From: Physcousia sp015060555
GTDB taxonomy: Bacteria > Bacteroidota > Bacteroidia > Bacteroidales > Bacteroidaceae
Assembly (NCBI GenBank): GCA_015060555.1
Contig: SUYG01000045.1
Span: 1 to 64,000 of the forward strand
Reading direction: 5' to 3'
Length of the DNA stretch: 64,000 nt
Positions within the stretch are counted from its first letter, which is position 1. Each line of letters starts with the position of its first letter. This document shows, one piece after another, positions 18,290-25,669 of this stretch. The translations under genes and the position numbers were made by a program. The notes beneath the pieces are model-generated. The model did no database searches and was not told where the DNA came from. It saw only the letters and a program-made list of their open reading frames with translations.

Positions 18290-18664
18290 ATGATCAAACT
18301 CAGTCAAAAGGAAGAAGAAGTGATGGAGCACATCTGGCAGCTGGGCGAATGTACGCCGCGCGACGTGCTCATGCGCTATCCCGAGCCGCAACCGCTGCTC
18401 AACGGCATACAGAATGTGTTCCAGTCATTAGAGCGCAAAGGCTACCTCGACCATCGGCGCGAGGGACGTGGCTATGTCTATTGGCCCGTCGTGGAGAAGA
18501 AGGACTATGGCCACTCGCGCCTCGGCTCGCTCATAGACCGCTTCCTCGACGGCTCCGTCAAGGACCTCGTCACCTTCTTTGCCCGAGAGCAGAAGCTCAG
18601 CGCCGAGGAGTTAAGAGAGATTATCAACGAGATAGAGGGGTCGGGGGTGGGTCTCTTAATATGA
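18290..18664 (+). CDS. blaI: BlaI/MecI-family transcriptional repressor
   Basis: 124 residues. A winged helix (MIKLSQKEEEVMEHIWQLGECTPRDV ... IQNVFQSLERKGYLDHRREGRGYVYWPVV) is followed by a dimerisation/cleavage tail (LGSLIDRFLDGSVKDLVTFFAREQKLSAEELREI). Known relatives repress their own operon and are inactivated by the partner BlaR1/MecR1 protease. The stop overlaps the blaR1 start (ATGA), so translation is coupled. No beta-lactamase gene is next to it; in Bacteroidales such pairs often control other envelope genes. Confidence 0.92.
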   Translation: MIKLSQKEEEVMEHIWQLGECTPRDVLMRYPEPQPLLNGIQNVFQSLERKGYLDHRREGRGYVYWPVVEKKDYGHSRLGSLIDRFLDGSVKDLVTFFAREQKLSAEELREIINEIEGSGVGLLI

Positions 18665-20553
18665 TCATTTACCTTATCAAACTCAACCTCATCCTTGCAC
18701 TCCTGTGCTTGCTGTTTCAGGTGTTGATGCACCGCGACACCTTCTTCGGCGTGCGCCGTCTGATGCTGTGGGGCATCTATGCCACCGCCTTCCTGTTGCC
18801 ATTGTGCGACGTGCAGGCACTCTTGACTGCCGATACTGCTGCCACGGACATGGCCGAAGCCTACGCCAGTTATGTGCTGCCCACCATTGAAGTCACCGCT
18901 ATGCGTGTCTCCACGTTGGGCATTGAGCAGAGCGAGCCCGGCTGCGGCATGTGGTTCGTAGGCATGATGGCTCTCTGGGCGATTCTCTACTTCATTCCCG
19001 TCGTGTGGATGACGTTGAAACTGCTATGGCAGATTGCGTACATTATATATTTAAGGTGTACGTGCGAAAGAATGAAAAGTGAAAGAGTGAAAAGTGAAAA
19101 ATACGAATTACCCAATACCACTGAGGACAAAGGTAACTCTTATTTTTCACTTGGAGGCGAAGCCGACATTTTTCACTTTTCATTCTATTACTTCCCTCGC
19201 CCCTGCAGCCCTTTCAGCTTCGGCCCGTGGATTTTCATCCATCCCGAGGGCATGGACGAGCAGACATTGCGCGAGGTACTCATCCACGAGCAGGCCCACG
19301 TGCGCGGCTGGCACACCCTTGACATCCTCTTCTCGCAGGTAGTCTGCATCCTCTTCTGGTGGAACCCCGCCGCCTGGCTCATGCGCCGCGAGGTACGCAT
19401 GAACCTCGAGTTCATTGCAGATAAGACGGTCTGTGATGTCTTAGTGAAAAGTGAAAGAGTGAAAAGTGAAAGATACCAGTTTCCTGCATCTCATGAAACG
19501 GTGGAGAGTGATCCTTATTTTTCACTTGGAGGCAAAGCCGACATTTTTCATTTTTCACTTATCCGGGATTACCAATACCGCCTCCTCGGTTTCTCGCTTC
19601 AAAAGAACGTAGCTACGATTGCAAATAACTTCAATGTCTTACCCTTAAAACGTAGAATCATTATGATGAACTTACGCAGAACCCGCCGAACAGGAATGGT
19701 CAAGTACATCCTCTTCGTGCCCGTGGCAGCCGCTATGCTGCTACTCTCCAATATCGATTCGCTGGCTCGCACGATTGCCGACAAGGCTCCGTCACCCCTC
19801 GCCATGACCGAAGAACTGTCATCGGCAGTGCCTTCGGCGGTTTTCCCGCCGAAACCTTCTGCTCCGAAGCGCACGAAGGCCGACCCTGGCGAGACACCGA
19901 ACATCACTAAACCCGACACATGCATCAAGCCCATCGATGATGAAACGCTCGTCGTGTTGAATGGACGGCAAATGAGCGTTGATGAGTTTAAATGCCAACC
20001 AAATCTCCGGGCTGACAATATCGAATCGGCAACAATACTCGGCAAAGAATCGGCCACAGCCGTCTATGGCGCAAAAGGCCACAAAGGCGCTATCATAATT
20101 GACACCAAAGACAGCGGCGATGACAAGGTATATGAGACCTGCGAACAACTGCCTGAGTACCCTGGCGGGCAGCTTTCCTTATTGGAATTCATGATGAAGA
20201 ATATCAGGTATCCCAAAGCTGCACAAGAATATGGTGTACAAGGCAAGGTGATTGTCTCTTTCATCGTTGAGAAGGACGGTACGCTCACAGAGGTCAAGGC
20301 CGCCAAAATCGTAGGCGCGAAGACGGGACAGGAACTACCCGAAATGAGCGTCGTTGCCTACAAGCCTGACCAGTCACCCGAAGAAACAAAAAAGGCCGAG
20401 GAAGCCAAGCGCTACAACGAAGGCCTCGCAGCCCTCAAGGCCGAGGCCGAGCGCGCCGTCAAAGCCCTTCCCAAACGCTGGACGCCAGGCAAGGACAAAG
20501 GCAAGCCCGTCCGCGTCAGCTTCCATCTGCCCGTAACATTCCGGCTTCAATAG
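18661..20553 (+). CDS. BlaR1-like M56 membrane metallopeptidase with TonB-type C-terminus
   Basis: 630 residues. Three or more transmembrane helices (about 3-20, 36-52, 97-125), a zinc site HEQAH (209-213) with Glu/Asn ligands in NLEFIADK (about 249-256), and another helix near 345-365. The periplasmic C-terminus holds a receptor-plug-like segment (ADNIESATILGKESATAVYGAKGHKGAIIID) and a TonB C-terminal domain (YPGGQLSLLEFMMKNIRYP, KVIVSFIVEKDG). The start is the ATG overlapping the blaI stop. Two in-frame palindromic insertions are present at about residues 137-175 and 261-300 (see separate entries), the second between NLEFIADK...VCDVL and YQYRLLGF, which are adjacent in relatives. The zinc motif is intact, so it is probably functional. 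Confidence 0.88.
   Translation: MIIYLIKLNLILALLCLLFQVLMHRDTFFGVRRLMLWGIYATAFLLPLCDVQALLTADTAATDMAEAYASYVLPTIEVTAMRVSTLGIEQSEPGCGMWFVGMMALWAILYFIPVVWMTLKLLWQIAYIIYLRCTCERMKSERVKSEKYELPNTTEDKGNSYFSLGGEADIFHFSFYYFPRPCSPFSFGPWIFIHPEGMDEQTLREVLIHEQAHVRGWHTLDILFSQVVCILFWWNPAAWLMRREVRMNLEFIADKTVCDVLVKSERVKSERYQFPASHETVESDPYFSLGGKADIFHFSLIRDYQYRLLGFSLQKNVATIANNFNVLPLKRRIIMMNLRRTRRTGMVKYILFVPVAAAMLLLSNIDSLARTIADKAPSPLAMTEELSSAVPSAVFPPKPSAPKRTKADPGETPNITKPDTCIKPIDDETLVVLNGRQMSVDEFKCQPNLRADNIESATILGKESATAVYGAKGHKGAIIIDTKDSGDDKVYETCEQLPEYPGGQLSLLEFMMKNIRYPKAAQEYGVQGKVIVSFIVEKDGTLTEVKAAKIVGAKTGQELPEMSVVAYKPDQSPEETKKAEEAKRYNEGLAALKAEAERAVKALPKRWTPGKDKGKPVRVSFHLPVTFRLQ
19070..19185. repeat. In-frame palindromic insertion A in blaR1
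   Basis: A 116-bp element bounded by a perfect 15-bp inverted repeat (19070-19084 with 19171-19185; GAATGAAAAGTGAAA and its complement). A nested perfect 12-bp pair lies at 19092-19103 and 19141-19152 (AAGTGAAAAATA). It encodes MKSERVKSEKYE ... YFSLGGEADIFHFS. It shares its ends and the GGAGGC(G/A)AAGCCGACA block with copy B, while the middle differs. Confidence 0.8.
19443..19559. repeat. In-frame palindromic insertion B in blaR1
   Basis: About 117 bp with outer arms AGTGAAAA (19443-19450) and TTTTCACT (19552-19559), inner arms AAGTGAAA (19464-19471) and TTTCACTT (19520-19527). It encodes VKSERVKSERYQ ... YFSLGGKADIFHFS, parallel to copy A. Both copies keep the same reading frame and orientation. 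Confidence 0.8.
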
Positions 20554-20612
20554 AGCCCCGAGAATGAAGCGAGCACGCTCGAGCTAATAAATATAGTTAG
20601 TAAACGACAAAA

Positions 20613-20665
20613 GACCTATAGGCACACTCAGCCCCGCTGTGTCGTGAGACGCGGCGGGGCTTTTC
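20613..20665. terminator. Dispersed GNRA-tetraloop hairpin, blaR1 terminator (copy 1)
   Basis: The leader CCTATAGGCACAC is followed by a 14-bp stem, AGCCCCGC (20630-20637) and GCGGGGCT (20654-20661), closed by inner pairs with G-U wobbles around a GTGA loop, then TTTT. The same element recurs at 22519-22570, in degenerate form at 31551-31597, and a relative at 42608-42637. It probably stops blaR1 transcripts. Confidence 0.75.
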
Positions 20666-20671
20666 CCTTGA

Positions 20672-20686
20672 TGCAAACACTTTGCA
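20672..20686. promoter_or_regulatory. Palindromic operator TGCAAA-N3-TTTGCA, site 1
   Basis: Perfect 6-bp arms around CAC, 36 bp upstream of the -7 box of the membrane LuxR-like regulator gene. A second site with the same arms precedes the next gene at 21806-21820. Confidence 0.6.
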
Positions 20687-20721
20687 AAGTCGTTTCAGAC
20701 CGATATATAGAAGAATAAGCC

Positions 20722-20729
20722 TATCTTTG
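20722..20729 (+). promoter_or_regulatory. -7 box of the membrane regulator gene
   Basis: TATCTTTG, 23 bp before the ATG at 20752. Confidence 0.65.
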
Positions 20730-20751
20730 CACACGCTAAACAAAGCGAAGA

Positions 20752-21771
20752 ATGATGAAAACACACTCTTACTTATTATTAAGCCTGCTGCTGACTGGTT
20801 GCAGCTCTTCCGAGGAACCACGTGAACACCTGCTGCAAGGGGCGTGGGTGCTGTCGAAAGTGGAATATCCGATGGGCGGCGTAGAAACCTTCCCCGTTCA
20901 GGACATGAGGCCGCTGCGCATCTACGAGGGTGACAGCATGATGCTCCAATGTAGCCTCACGCGGACAGCATCGGCGATGGTCGTTCATCAGCCGTACCTT
21001 CAAAGCAATATCACCCTTATCAACAAAGGCGGTGGCGAATATCTCTATTTAGAAGATGACGACCCACGGCCGCTGACCGTGATAGATGATACGACGATGA
21101 CTATTCAGCGCAGCGGCATCCTCTTCACATGGCATCGTGCTGACGAGATAGCCGATGAGTGGGGTGAAGAGATAAGCGCCATCATTCTCAGCAATAGCCA
21201 GGAAGAAGAAACGCACCGCTTTGTGCTCTCAGCCAAGGAACGGACGCAGGCCAATGTCATTCATGTGCTCATCTATTCCACCATCTTTAGTGTTCTCCTG
21301 ATTCTGTTGATTGCACACATCGCCTTGAACAATCGCATGGAGAAGCTTCGTCTGCAACTGCAGCTACAGCAGATTCGCGAAGAGCACGACGAATGCCCAC
21401 AACCCATTCGCAATGCTATCGAGCGGATAGAGAACGAGTATTTCAGTTCCCAAGACTACCAGACACTACAGCGTCGCATCGCCACGGGGCTGAGGCTGAA
21501 AGAGGATGACTGGAGCAGTATTGAGGAACAGATGAAGAAAGTCTATCCCGGCTTCACCAGTCAGCTGCGCATGCTCTATCCGATGTCGGAACTGGAATAC
21601 CAAACATCGCTGCTCATCAAGCTGCGCATCGCACCCACGGACATCGCTGCTGTGCTCTCTCGCGACGTAAGCACCATCAGCACCGTCCGCAGCCGACTTT
21701 ACAAGAAAGTATTCGGGCGGAAAGGCGGTGCCCGCGAATGGGATGACTTCATCCTCTCCATGGGAGCATGA
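20752..21771 (+). CDS. Membrane-spanning lipoprotein-like regulator with LuxR-type HTH
   Basis: 339 residues. The N-terminus has a lipoprotein signal (YLLLSLLLTGCSSS, Cys17), then a lipocalin-like beta-rich outer part (LLQGAWVLSKVEYPMGG ... ILFTWHRAD, about 28-130). One transmembrane helix follows (VIHVLIYSTIFSVLLILLIAHIAL, about 169-191), a coiled-coil linker (MEKLRLQLQLQQIREEHDE), and a C-terminal helix-turn-helix (SELEYQTSLLIKLRIAPTDIAAVL then VSTISTVRSRLYKKVFG) like the DNA-binding end of Bacteroidetes membrane-bound LuxR-type regulators. A lipobox together with an inner-membrane helix and a cytoplasmic HTH is unusual; the Cys may instead lie in an ordinary signal. It probably senses an envelope condition and binds TGCAAA-N3-TTTGCA upstream of itself and the next gene (inference). 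Confidence 0.7.
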   Translation: MMKTHSYLLLSLLLTGCSSSEEPREHLLQGAWVLSKVEYPMGGVETFPVQDMRPLRIYEGDSMMLQCSLTRTASAMVVHQPYLQSNITLINKGGGEYLYLEDDDPRPLTVIDDTTMTIQRSGILFTWHRADEIADEWGEEISAIILSNSQEEETHRFVLSAKERTQANVIHVLIYSTIFSVLLILLIAHIALNNRMEKLRLQLQLQQIREEHDECPQPIRNAIERIENEYFSSQDYQTLQRRIATGLRLKEDDWSSIEEQMKKVYPGFTSQLRMLYPMSELEYQTSLLIKLRIAPTDIAAVLSRDVSTISTVRSRLYKKVFGRKGGAREWDDFILSMGA

Positions 21772-21773
21772 AG

Positions 21774-21801
21774 GAGAATGAAGAATGAAAAATGAAGAAT
21801 G
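21774..21801. repeat. Heptamer array after the regulator gene
   Basis: Four 7-bp units: GAGAATG, AAGAATG, AAAAATG, AAGAATG, starting three bases after the stop codon. Confidence 0.65.
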
Positions 21802-21805
21802 TGCT

Positions 21806-21820
21806 TGCAAATAGTTTGCA
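21806..21820. promoter_or_regulatory. Palindromic operator TGCAAA-N3-TTTGCA, site 2
   Basis: Perfect arms around TAG, 57 bp upstream of the -7 box for the secreted protein at 21953. Two further half-site-like direct repeats (CAAACAG-ATG-CAAACAG) lie at about 21831-21848. Confidence 0.6.
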
Positions 21821-21876
21821 TCACGAATGCCAAACAGATGCAAACAGAGATTCTTGCCCATGCGCCGGAAACTCCG

Positions 21877-21884
21877 TACCTTTG
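21877..21884 (+). promoter_or_regulatory. -7 box of the 165-residue secreted protein
   Basis: TACCTTTG, 69 bp before the ATG. Confidence 0.6.
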
Positions 21885-21952
21885 CCGGCGATAAACGATG
21901 AAAGTGCGAGGCAACACTTCGCACCATGTTAAACTTCTAAAAACAAAAGATT

Positions 21953-22450
21953 ATGAAAAAGATGTTTCTGACAATGGCAATGGTGCTGGCGTGCGTGACA
22001 CAGCTTTCAGCACAAACCAACAAGATCTCTGACAAAGAGATTGTAGGCGTATGGGTGATGGAATCGATGCAATGGGAGGGCGAGAAGAAAGTCGTATGCG
22101 GCAAGGCCAGCGGCTACACGCAGTTCAAGTTCTACGGAGCAGACGGCGAATATGCCTGCGCCGAGATTGCACTCACGAAGGAAGGCAAGTGTGTCGTGAT
22201 GCCTCATGAGTATGGCACTTATTCCCTCAAGGACGGTTGGTATTCAGAGATGGGACGCCCTGCCATCAAGGATGCCATCACGTGGATTGACAAGACCACG
22301 ACCAAAGGCACATGGATGAAGCGCCACGACATTTGGAAGAAGCAGACGGCCATGCCCGAGAAGCTGACACGCTACATCGTCGAGTGTTGCAAGATGAAGA
22401 ACAGGCCCGAAGAAATGGAGAAGCTCTTGAAGCAGAACTTCTTCAAGTAG
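21953..22450 (+). CDS. Secreted hypothetical protein, lipocalin-like (DUF4488-type)
   Basis: 165 residues with signal peptide MKKMFLTMAMVLACVTQLSAQ. The mature part begins ISDKEIVGVWVMESMQWEGEKK and has FKFYGADGEYACAEIAL and GTYSLKDGWYSEMG; the opening GVW plus antiparallel strands suggest a small lipocalin-like barrel of the kind called DUF4488 in Prevotella and Bacteroides (family assignment from memory of pattern, not verified). The opening also resembles the outer domain of the regulator encoded just upstream (LLQGAWVLSKVEY). The shared operator suggests it is the regulator's target, perhaps supplying or competing for the sensed ligand. Confidence 0.6.
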   Translation: MKKMFLTMAMVLACVTQLSAQTNKISDKEIVGVWVMESMQWEGEKKVVCGKASGYTQFKFYGADGEYACAEIALTKEGKCVVMPHEYGTYSLKDGWYSEMGRPAIKDAITWIDKTTTKGTWMKRHDIWKKQTAMPEKLTRYIVECCKMKNRPEEMEKLLKQNFFK

Positions 22451-22518
22451 CCTCTTCAAGCTAATGTTGTTTAATTGATTTCCTAAAGCAGTTTTTAAAT
22501 AGTAGTTAATTAGTTGAA

Positions 22519-22570
22519 GTCCTATAGGCACACCGAGCCCCGCTGCGTTGTGAGATGCGGCGGGGCTTCT
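22519..22570. terminator. Dispersed GNRA-tetraloop hairpin (copy 2)
   Basis: The leader CCTATAGGCACACC precedes hairpin 22536-22567 with arms AGCCCCGC and GCGGGGCT, inner wobble pairs and a GTGA loop, then TCTTT. Base changes against copy 1 keep the stem paired (C-G to U-G), so the fold itself appears conserved. It terminates the 165-residue protein transcript. Confidence 0.75.
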
Positions 22571-22681
22571 TTATGCGCACACCGCACTGCTTACTCTTTT
22601 CTATTCCCGCTTGTCTGTTAAATAGTGTTATTGCTTATTATTTTACATGTACTATGTATTGCAAGGTACTTAGATTTAGCA

Positions 22682-22689
22682 TACCTTTG
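22682..22689 (+). promoter_or_regulatory. -7 box of the PspC-PadR-PspC operon
   Basis: TACCTTTG, 50 bp before the first ATG. Confidence 0.6.
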
Positions 22690-22739
22690 CCCTCGCTTAA
22701 GTAAAGAAGTATTGTTAAACCCTAAAAGAATGACTGATT

Positions 22740-22928
22740 ATGGCACAAGGAAGATTAGCACGTACACCTTATAATAAATGGATTGCTGGCGTATGCGGCG
22801 GCATAGCTGAATATTTTGGATGGAATGCAGATTTACTGCGTCTTATTTGGGTTCTTCTGACAGTCAGCACTGCCTTCTGTGGCGGTATTATTTATCTGAT
22901 TCTATGGCTTATCATGCCGCAGGAGTGA
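22740..22928 (+). CDS. Small PspC-domain membrane protein
   Basis: 62 residues, essentially a bare PspC domain: RLARTPYNKWIAGVCGGIAEYFGWNADLLRLIWVLLTVSTAFCGGIIYLILWLIMP. One amphipathic helix and two hydrophobic helices. PspC domains occur in phage-shock and envelope-stress modules. It heads an operon with a PadR regulator and a larger PspC protein. Confidence 0.85.
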   Translation: MAQGRLARTPYNKWIAGVCGGIAEYFGWNADLLRLIWVLLTVSTAFCGGIIYLILWLIMPQE

Positions 22929-22934
22929 ATCCGC

Positions 22935-22968
22935 AAATTGTAAATTGTAAATCTTCAAATTGTAAATC
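22935..22968. repeat. Heptamer/octamer array before padR
   Basis: AAATTGT, AAATTGT, AAATCTTC, AAATTGT, AAATC between the PspC stop and the PadR start; it occupies the expected ribosome-binding region. Confidence 0.65.
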
Positions 22969-22971
22969 GAG

Positions 22972-23298
22972 ATGATGGATGTATCAAATGCCAAATCCCA
23001 GATGCGCAAGGGGATGCTCGAATATTGCATCCTTCTGCTCTTGAAGCGGCAGCCGGCTTATGCCTCCGATATCATTCAGCAACTGAAAGAAGCTGAGTTG
23101 TTGGTGGTCGAAGGCACATTGTATCCGCTGCTGACGCGCCTGAAGAAGGACGGTCAGCTCGCCTATGAATGGCAGGAGAGCACGCAAGGCCCGCCACGCA
23201 AGTACTACGAACTCACTCCGCTCGGGCTCCAGTTTCTCGATGAACTGGACAAGGCTTGGGGCGAAATCTCTAACACCGTAAATTACTTGAAGAAATGA
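22972..23298 (+). CDS. PadR-family transcriptional regulator
   Basis: 108 residues: MRKGMLEYCILLLLKRQPAYASDIIQQLKEAELLVVEGTLYPLLTRLKKDGQLAYEW, then GPPRKYYELTPLGLQFLDEL. This is the compact PadR winged helix with GTLYPLL and PRKYY hallmarks. It likely represses its own operon; PadR-PspC pairs are common in Bacteroidales. Two adjacent ATGs (22972 and 22975) are possible starts. The stop overlaps the next ATG (ATGA). Confidence 0.92.
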   Translation: MMDVSNAKSQMRKGMLEYCILLLLKRQPAYASDIIQQLKEAELLVVEGTLYPLLTRLKKDGQLAYEWQESTQGPPRKYYELTPLGLQFLDELDKAWGEISNTVNYLKK

Positions 23299-25268
23299 AA
23301 AAGAATATTACCATCAACCTTTGCGGACGCCTCTTTGCCATCGACGAGGATGCCTACGAGATGCTGTCCACCTACGAGCAGTCGCTCCGCAACTATTTCC
23401 GTTCTCGTGAGGGTGGCGAGGAAATCGCCGAGGATTTGGAAGCACGCATCGCAGAGCTCTTCGATGACCTGAAAGCGCAGGGTGTTGAAGCCGTGACCAT
23501 CGAACACGTCACGGAGATTATACATCGGATAGGGAAGCCGGAAGAAATGGAGGAAGTGGACCCCCATTCAGCCCCCGAGGGGGCTACGGATGCTTCGTCC
23601 TCAGCCAGCAACGGAACAGAAGCCTCTTCCGGGACTGTAGGAGGGACAAGCAAGGCCACTAAGCGCCTCTATCGTAACCCTTCCGACAGGAAGGTGTTGG
23701 GTGTGCTGTCGGGCTTAGCTGCATACTTTGGCGGTGATGTGCTGTGGTGGCGTCTGGGTTACGTGGGGCTCTTGATGTTGATATGGATGATGCCTTGGGT
23801 TATGCCCCTCTCGATCATTCGCTTTGTGTTTGTTAGAAATAGCTTTGTCTATGAGGATGGCGCAATTCTCAATTCTCTTCTGCTTGTCTTCTGCTACATC
23901 GTCTTTGCTGTCCTCATGCCTGTGGCAGAGACACCCGAAGACCGCCTAAGGATGAAGGGAAAGGAGGTGAATCCGCAGAACCTGGCGGAGGAGATAAGTT
24001 CCTCACACAGCCCCTCTCCCCACTCCACCCGTGGAGGGGAGGACCCCTTATCCTCTGAAACTACATCTTGTAATCCCACCCCCACAAGTGGAGACGAGGC
24101 TCTTCCCCGCACGGGGGGAGTGGGGAGCGGGGCTTGGGGTAAAGGCCACCGTGGTCCCTCTGGCTGCATTAGTGGTACAATTGGCTGTATCGGCGGTTTC
24201 TTCATAGCCCTTTGGACGGTCATCACGACCTTGTTCCGCTGGTGCATCTATGCTTTTGGCGCGTTCCTTGCCGTGATGTGCCTGATTGGTATCTTCATGC
24301 TTTTTGTGGTTGCGTTCAATCCTGTTGACAAAGTCTTTAGTAGCAGTTGGATATCCTCACCCGAGTTTGCGGAGATATTGCCCACATTGAAGGTGCCTTT
24401 TGTCATCTTCCTCATATCTTCCATTGTCGTGCTCTCCATCACAGCATACGCCATCATTCACAGCCTCTTGAACGAGTTCAGGCAGATGTCTTCCATGCCT
24501 TATCGTCAGCGTATCGCTTTGCTTGTGATGTGGATAATGGGGATTCTTGTGGCAGGCGCAGCATTAGGTTCCCGTTGGATTACCATGCTTGACGCTGCGA
24601 ATAAATATAATAAGCGGGTATGTAATGAATATGACGAAAGAAGTCGGATTGAGAACACACACGACGGCATCTACTATCAGCCCCACGAGTGGGAGTTTCT
24701 CTCGCAACAGGGATGGCGCGTAGTGCGTGCCGAGGGATGTAACGACCGCTATACTGCGCATGGCGAGTACTACGGAGAGGATCGATGGACACGTTATATT
24801 GACACTTATGGTGGAAAACAGTTGTTCACCATCGAGCACACAGACACCTTGCAGCCTGGCACATATCGGCTGACGGCTTGTGTCCGCGCTGATGGGCAAG
24901 GAGCTTATTTGTATGCCATTATAGACGATAATGACAATGCAGCATATTTATGTGAGATTCCTGCCAACGGCAACGAAGGTGGCGATGTATGGCGGGAGGC
25001 CGTCCTGCAGAAAGCTGCTGCTGAAAAGGCTGCCGAGGAGCGGGGCGGCGCCATGGCAGGTCCCATCTATGAGCGCATGTGCGCCCTTGCTGAGGCCAAC
25101 GATGGCAGGGGGTACGGTTGGAATCGCGACACGTTGCCCGAAATCAGGATTAGCAAGCGCCCTGCCCGCCTACGCTATGGCGTCACCACCAACCCGGTCA
25201 TCACGCATCAGACCTGGCTTGGCAAATGGTTCTCCGCTACTGACTTCGAGCTCATTCGCGTGGAGTAG
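23295..25268 (+). CDS. Large PspC-domain multi-pass membrane protein
   Basis: 657 residues. The N-terminal cytoplasmic domain (MKKNITINLCGRLFAIDEDAYEMLSTYEQSL ... IIHRIGKPEEM, 1-90) is the usual partner of PspC. The PspC domain lies at about 120-185 (RLYRNPSDRKVLGVLSGLAAYFGGD), followed by membrane helices (about 190-430) and a soluble C-terminus (450-657). Low-complexity linkers at about 93-115 and 235-285 correspond to palindromic microrepeats in the DNA (23570-23585 and 24009-24143), absent from typical relatives. The last 85 codons plus the downstream region are duplicated at 31597-32075. Confidence 0.82.
   Translation: MKKNITINLCGRLFAIDEDAYEMLSTYEQSLRNYFRSREGGEEIAEDLEARIAELFDDLKAQGVEAVTIEHVTEIIHRIGKPEEMEEVDPHSAPEGATDASSSASNGTEASSGTVGGTSKATKRLYRNPSDRKVLGVLSGLAAYFGGDVLWWRLGYVGLLMLIWMMPWVMPLSIIRFVFVRNSFVYEDGAILNSLLLVFCYIVFAVLMPVAETPEDRLRMKGKEVNPQNLAEEISSSHSPSPHSTRGGEDPLSSETTSCNPTPTSGDEALPRTGGVGSGAWGKGHRGPSGCISGTIGCIGGFFIALWTVITTLFRWCIYAFGAFLAVMCLIGIFMLFVVAFNPVDKVFSSSWISSPEFAEILPTLKVPFVIFLISSIVVLSITAYAIIHSLLNEFRQMSSMPYRQRIALLVMWIMGILVAGAALGSRWITMLDAANKYNKRVCNEYDERSRIENTHDGIYYQPHEWEFLSQQGWRVVRAEGCNDRYTAHGEYYGEDRWTRYIDTYGGKQLFTIEHTDTLQPGTYRLTACVRADGQGAYLYAIIDDNDNAAYLCEIPANGNEGGDVWREAVLQKAAAEKAAEERGGAMAGPIYERMCALAEANDGRGYGWNRDTLPEIRISKRPARLRYGVTTNPVITHQTWLGKWFSATDFELIRVE
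23570..23605. repeat. In-frame APEGA microrepeat in the PspC gene
   Basis: Arms AGCCCCC and GGGGGCT around GA (23570-23585), followed by ACGGATGCTTCG. It encodes SAPEGATDAS. The same DNA and the same frame occur in etfB (46058-46071, minus strand), where the peptide is TAPEGASNAT. Confidence 0.65.
24009..24143. repeat. In-frame compound palindromic repeat in the PspC gene
   Basis: CCCCTCTCCCCACTCC is followed by a CTCCAC/GTGGAG hairpin (24023-24036), and GCTCTTCCCCGC is followed by ACGGGGGGAGTGGGGAGC. It encodes SPSPHSTRGGEDP and ALPRTGGVGSGAWG, resembling the LxTREGxGxG peptides made by the microrepeats in etfA and elsewhere. Confidence 0.55.
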
Positions 25269-25490
25269 CTATTGTAATAATGCTGCAAAATCCGACAGCA
25301 ATGCCCCAACGCGTACAACTTGCGTGTTGGGGCTATCTCTTTAACTCTGTTTAGACGTTTTTGGCCGTTTACAGTTGTTCTTTGTCATTTAATGCCCTTG
25401 AAATTTGGAGATTACAAAATAACTCCCTTCCCTTTGAAGCCAAATTTGCAATTCAACTGAAAATTAGTCCAAACAATGAACAAGTCGTTC
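25014..25490. repeat. Left copy of ~477-bp direct repeat
   Basis: Covers the last 85 codons of the PspC gene, its terminator hairpin (25303-25333, GCCCCAAC...GTTGGGGC) and a noncoding tail to ATGAACAAGTC at 25476, which is the first codons (MNKSF) of a DUF4143 ATPase that stops at once in this copy. The right copy (31597-32075) leads into the intact ATPase gene. About 97% identity in the coding part; the two diverge only around 25414-25440, where the right copy has a good -7 box and this one has not. Confidence 0.85.
25303..25333 (+). terminator. Terminator of the PspC operon
   Basis: Hairpin with arms GCCCCAACGCG and CGTGTTGGGGC, followed by TATCTCTTT. Confidence 0.65.
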
Positions 25491-25596
25491 AGAATTAGGA
25501 AGTACGTTGCTATAGTACAAATTAAATAGTAGCTGGGAGGTTTATATGGCTGTTACGCTATAGTTTTTTCTATATGAAAGGCTATAAAATACTAAA

Positions 25597-25652
25597 TATC
25601 GTACAGAAATGGAAGAATTTCTTCTTTTTCCGTACGATAATCCTTATCTTTG
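25597..25652 (+). promoter_or_regulatory. AbiE promoter with 43-bp near-perfect palindromic operator
   Basis: A palindrome spans 25597-25639 with 8-bp perfect outer arms (TATCGTAC and GTACGATA) and about 18 of 21 positions paired per arm in total. TATCTTTG follows at 25645-25652, only 18 bp before the ATG at 25670. The palindrome covers the -33 region, fitting negative autoregulation by AbiEi, which is known to bind inverted repeats in its own promoter. Confidence 0.75.
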
Positions 25653-25669
25653 CCGCCAAATTAGAGCAC

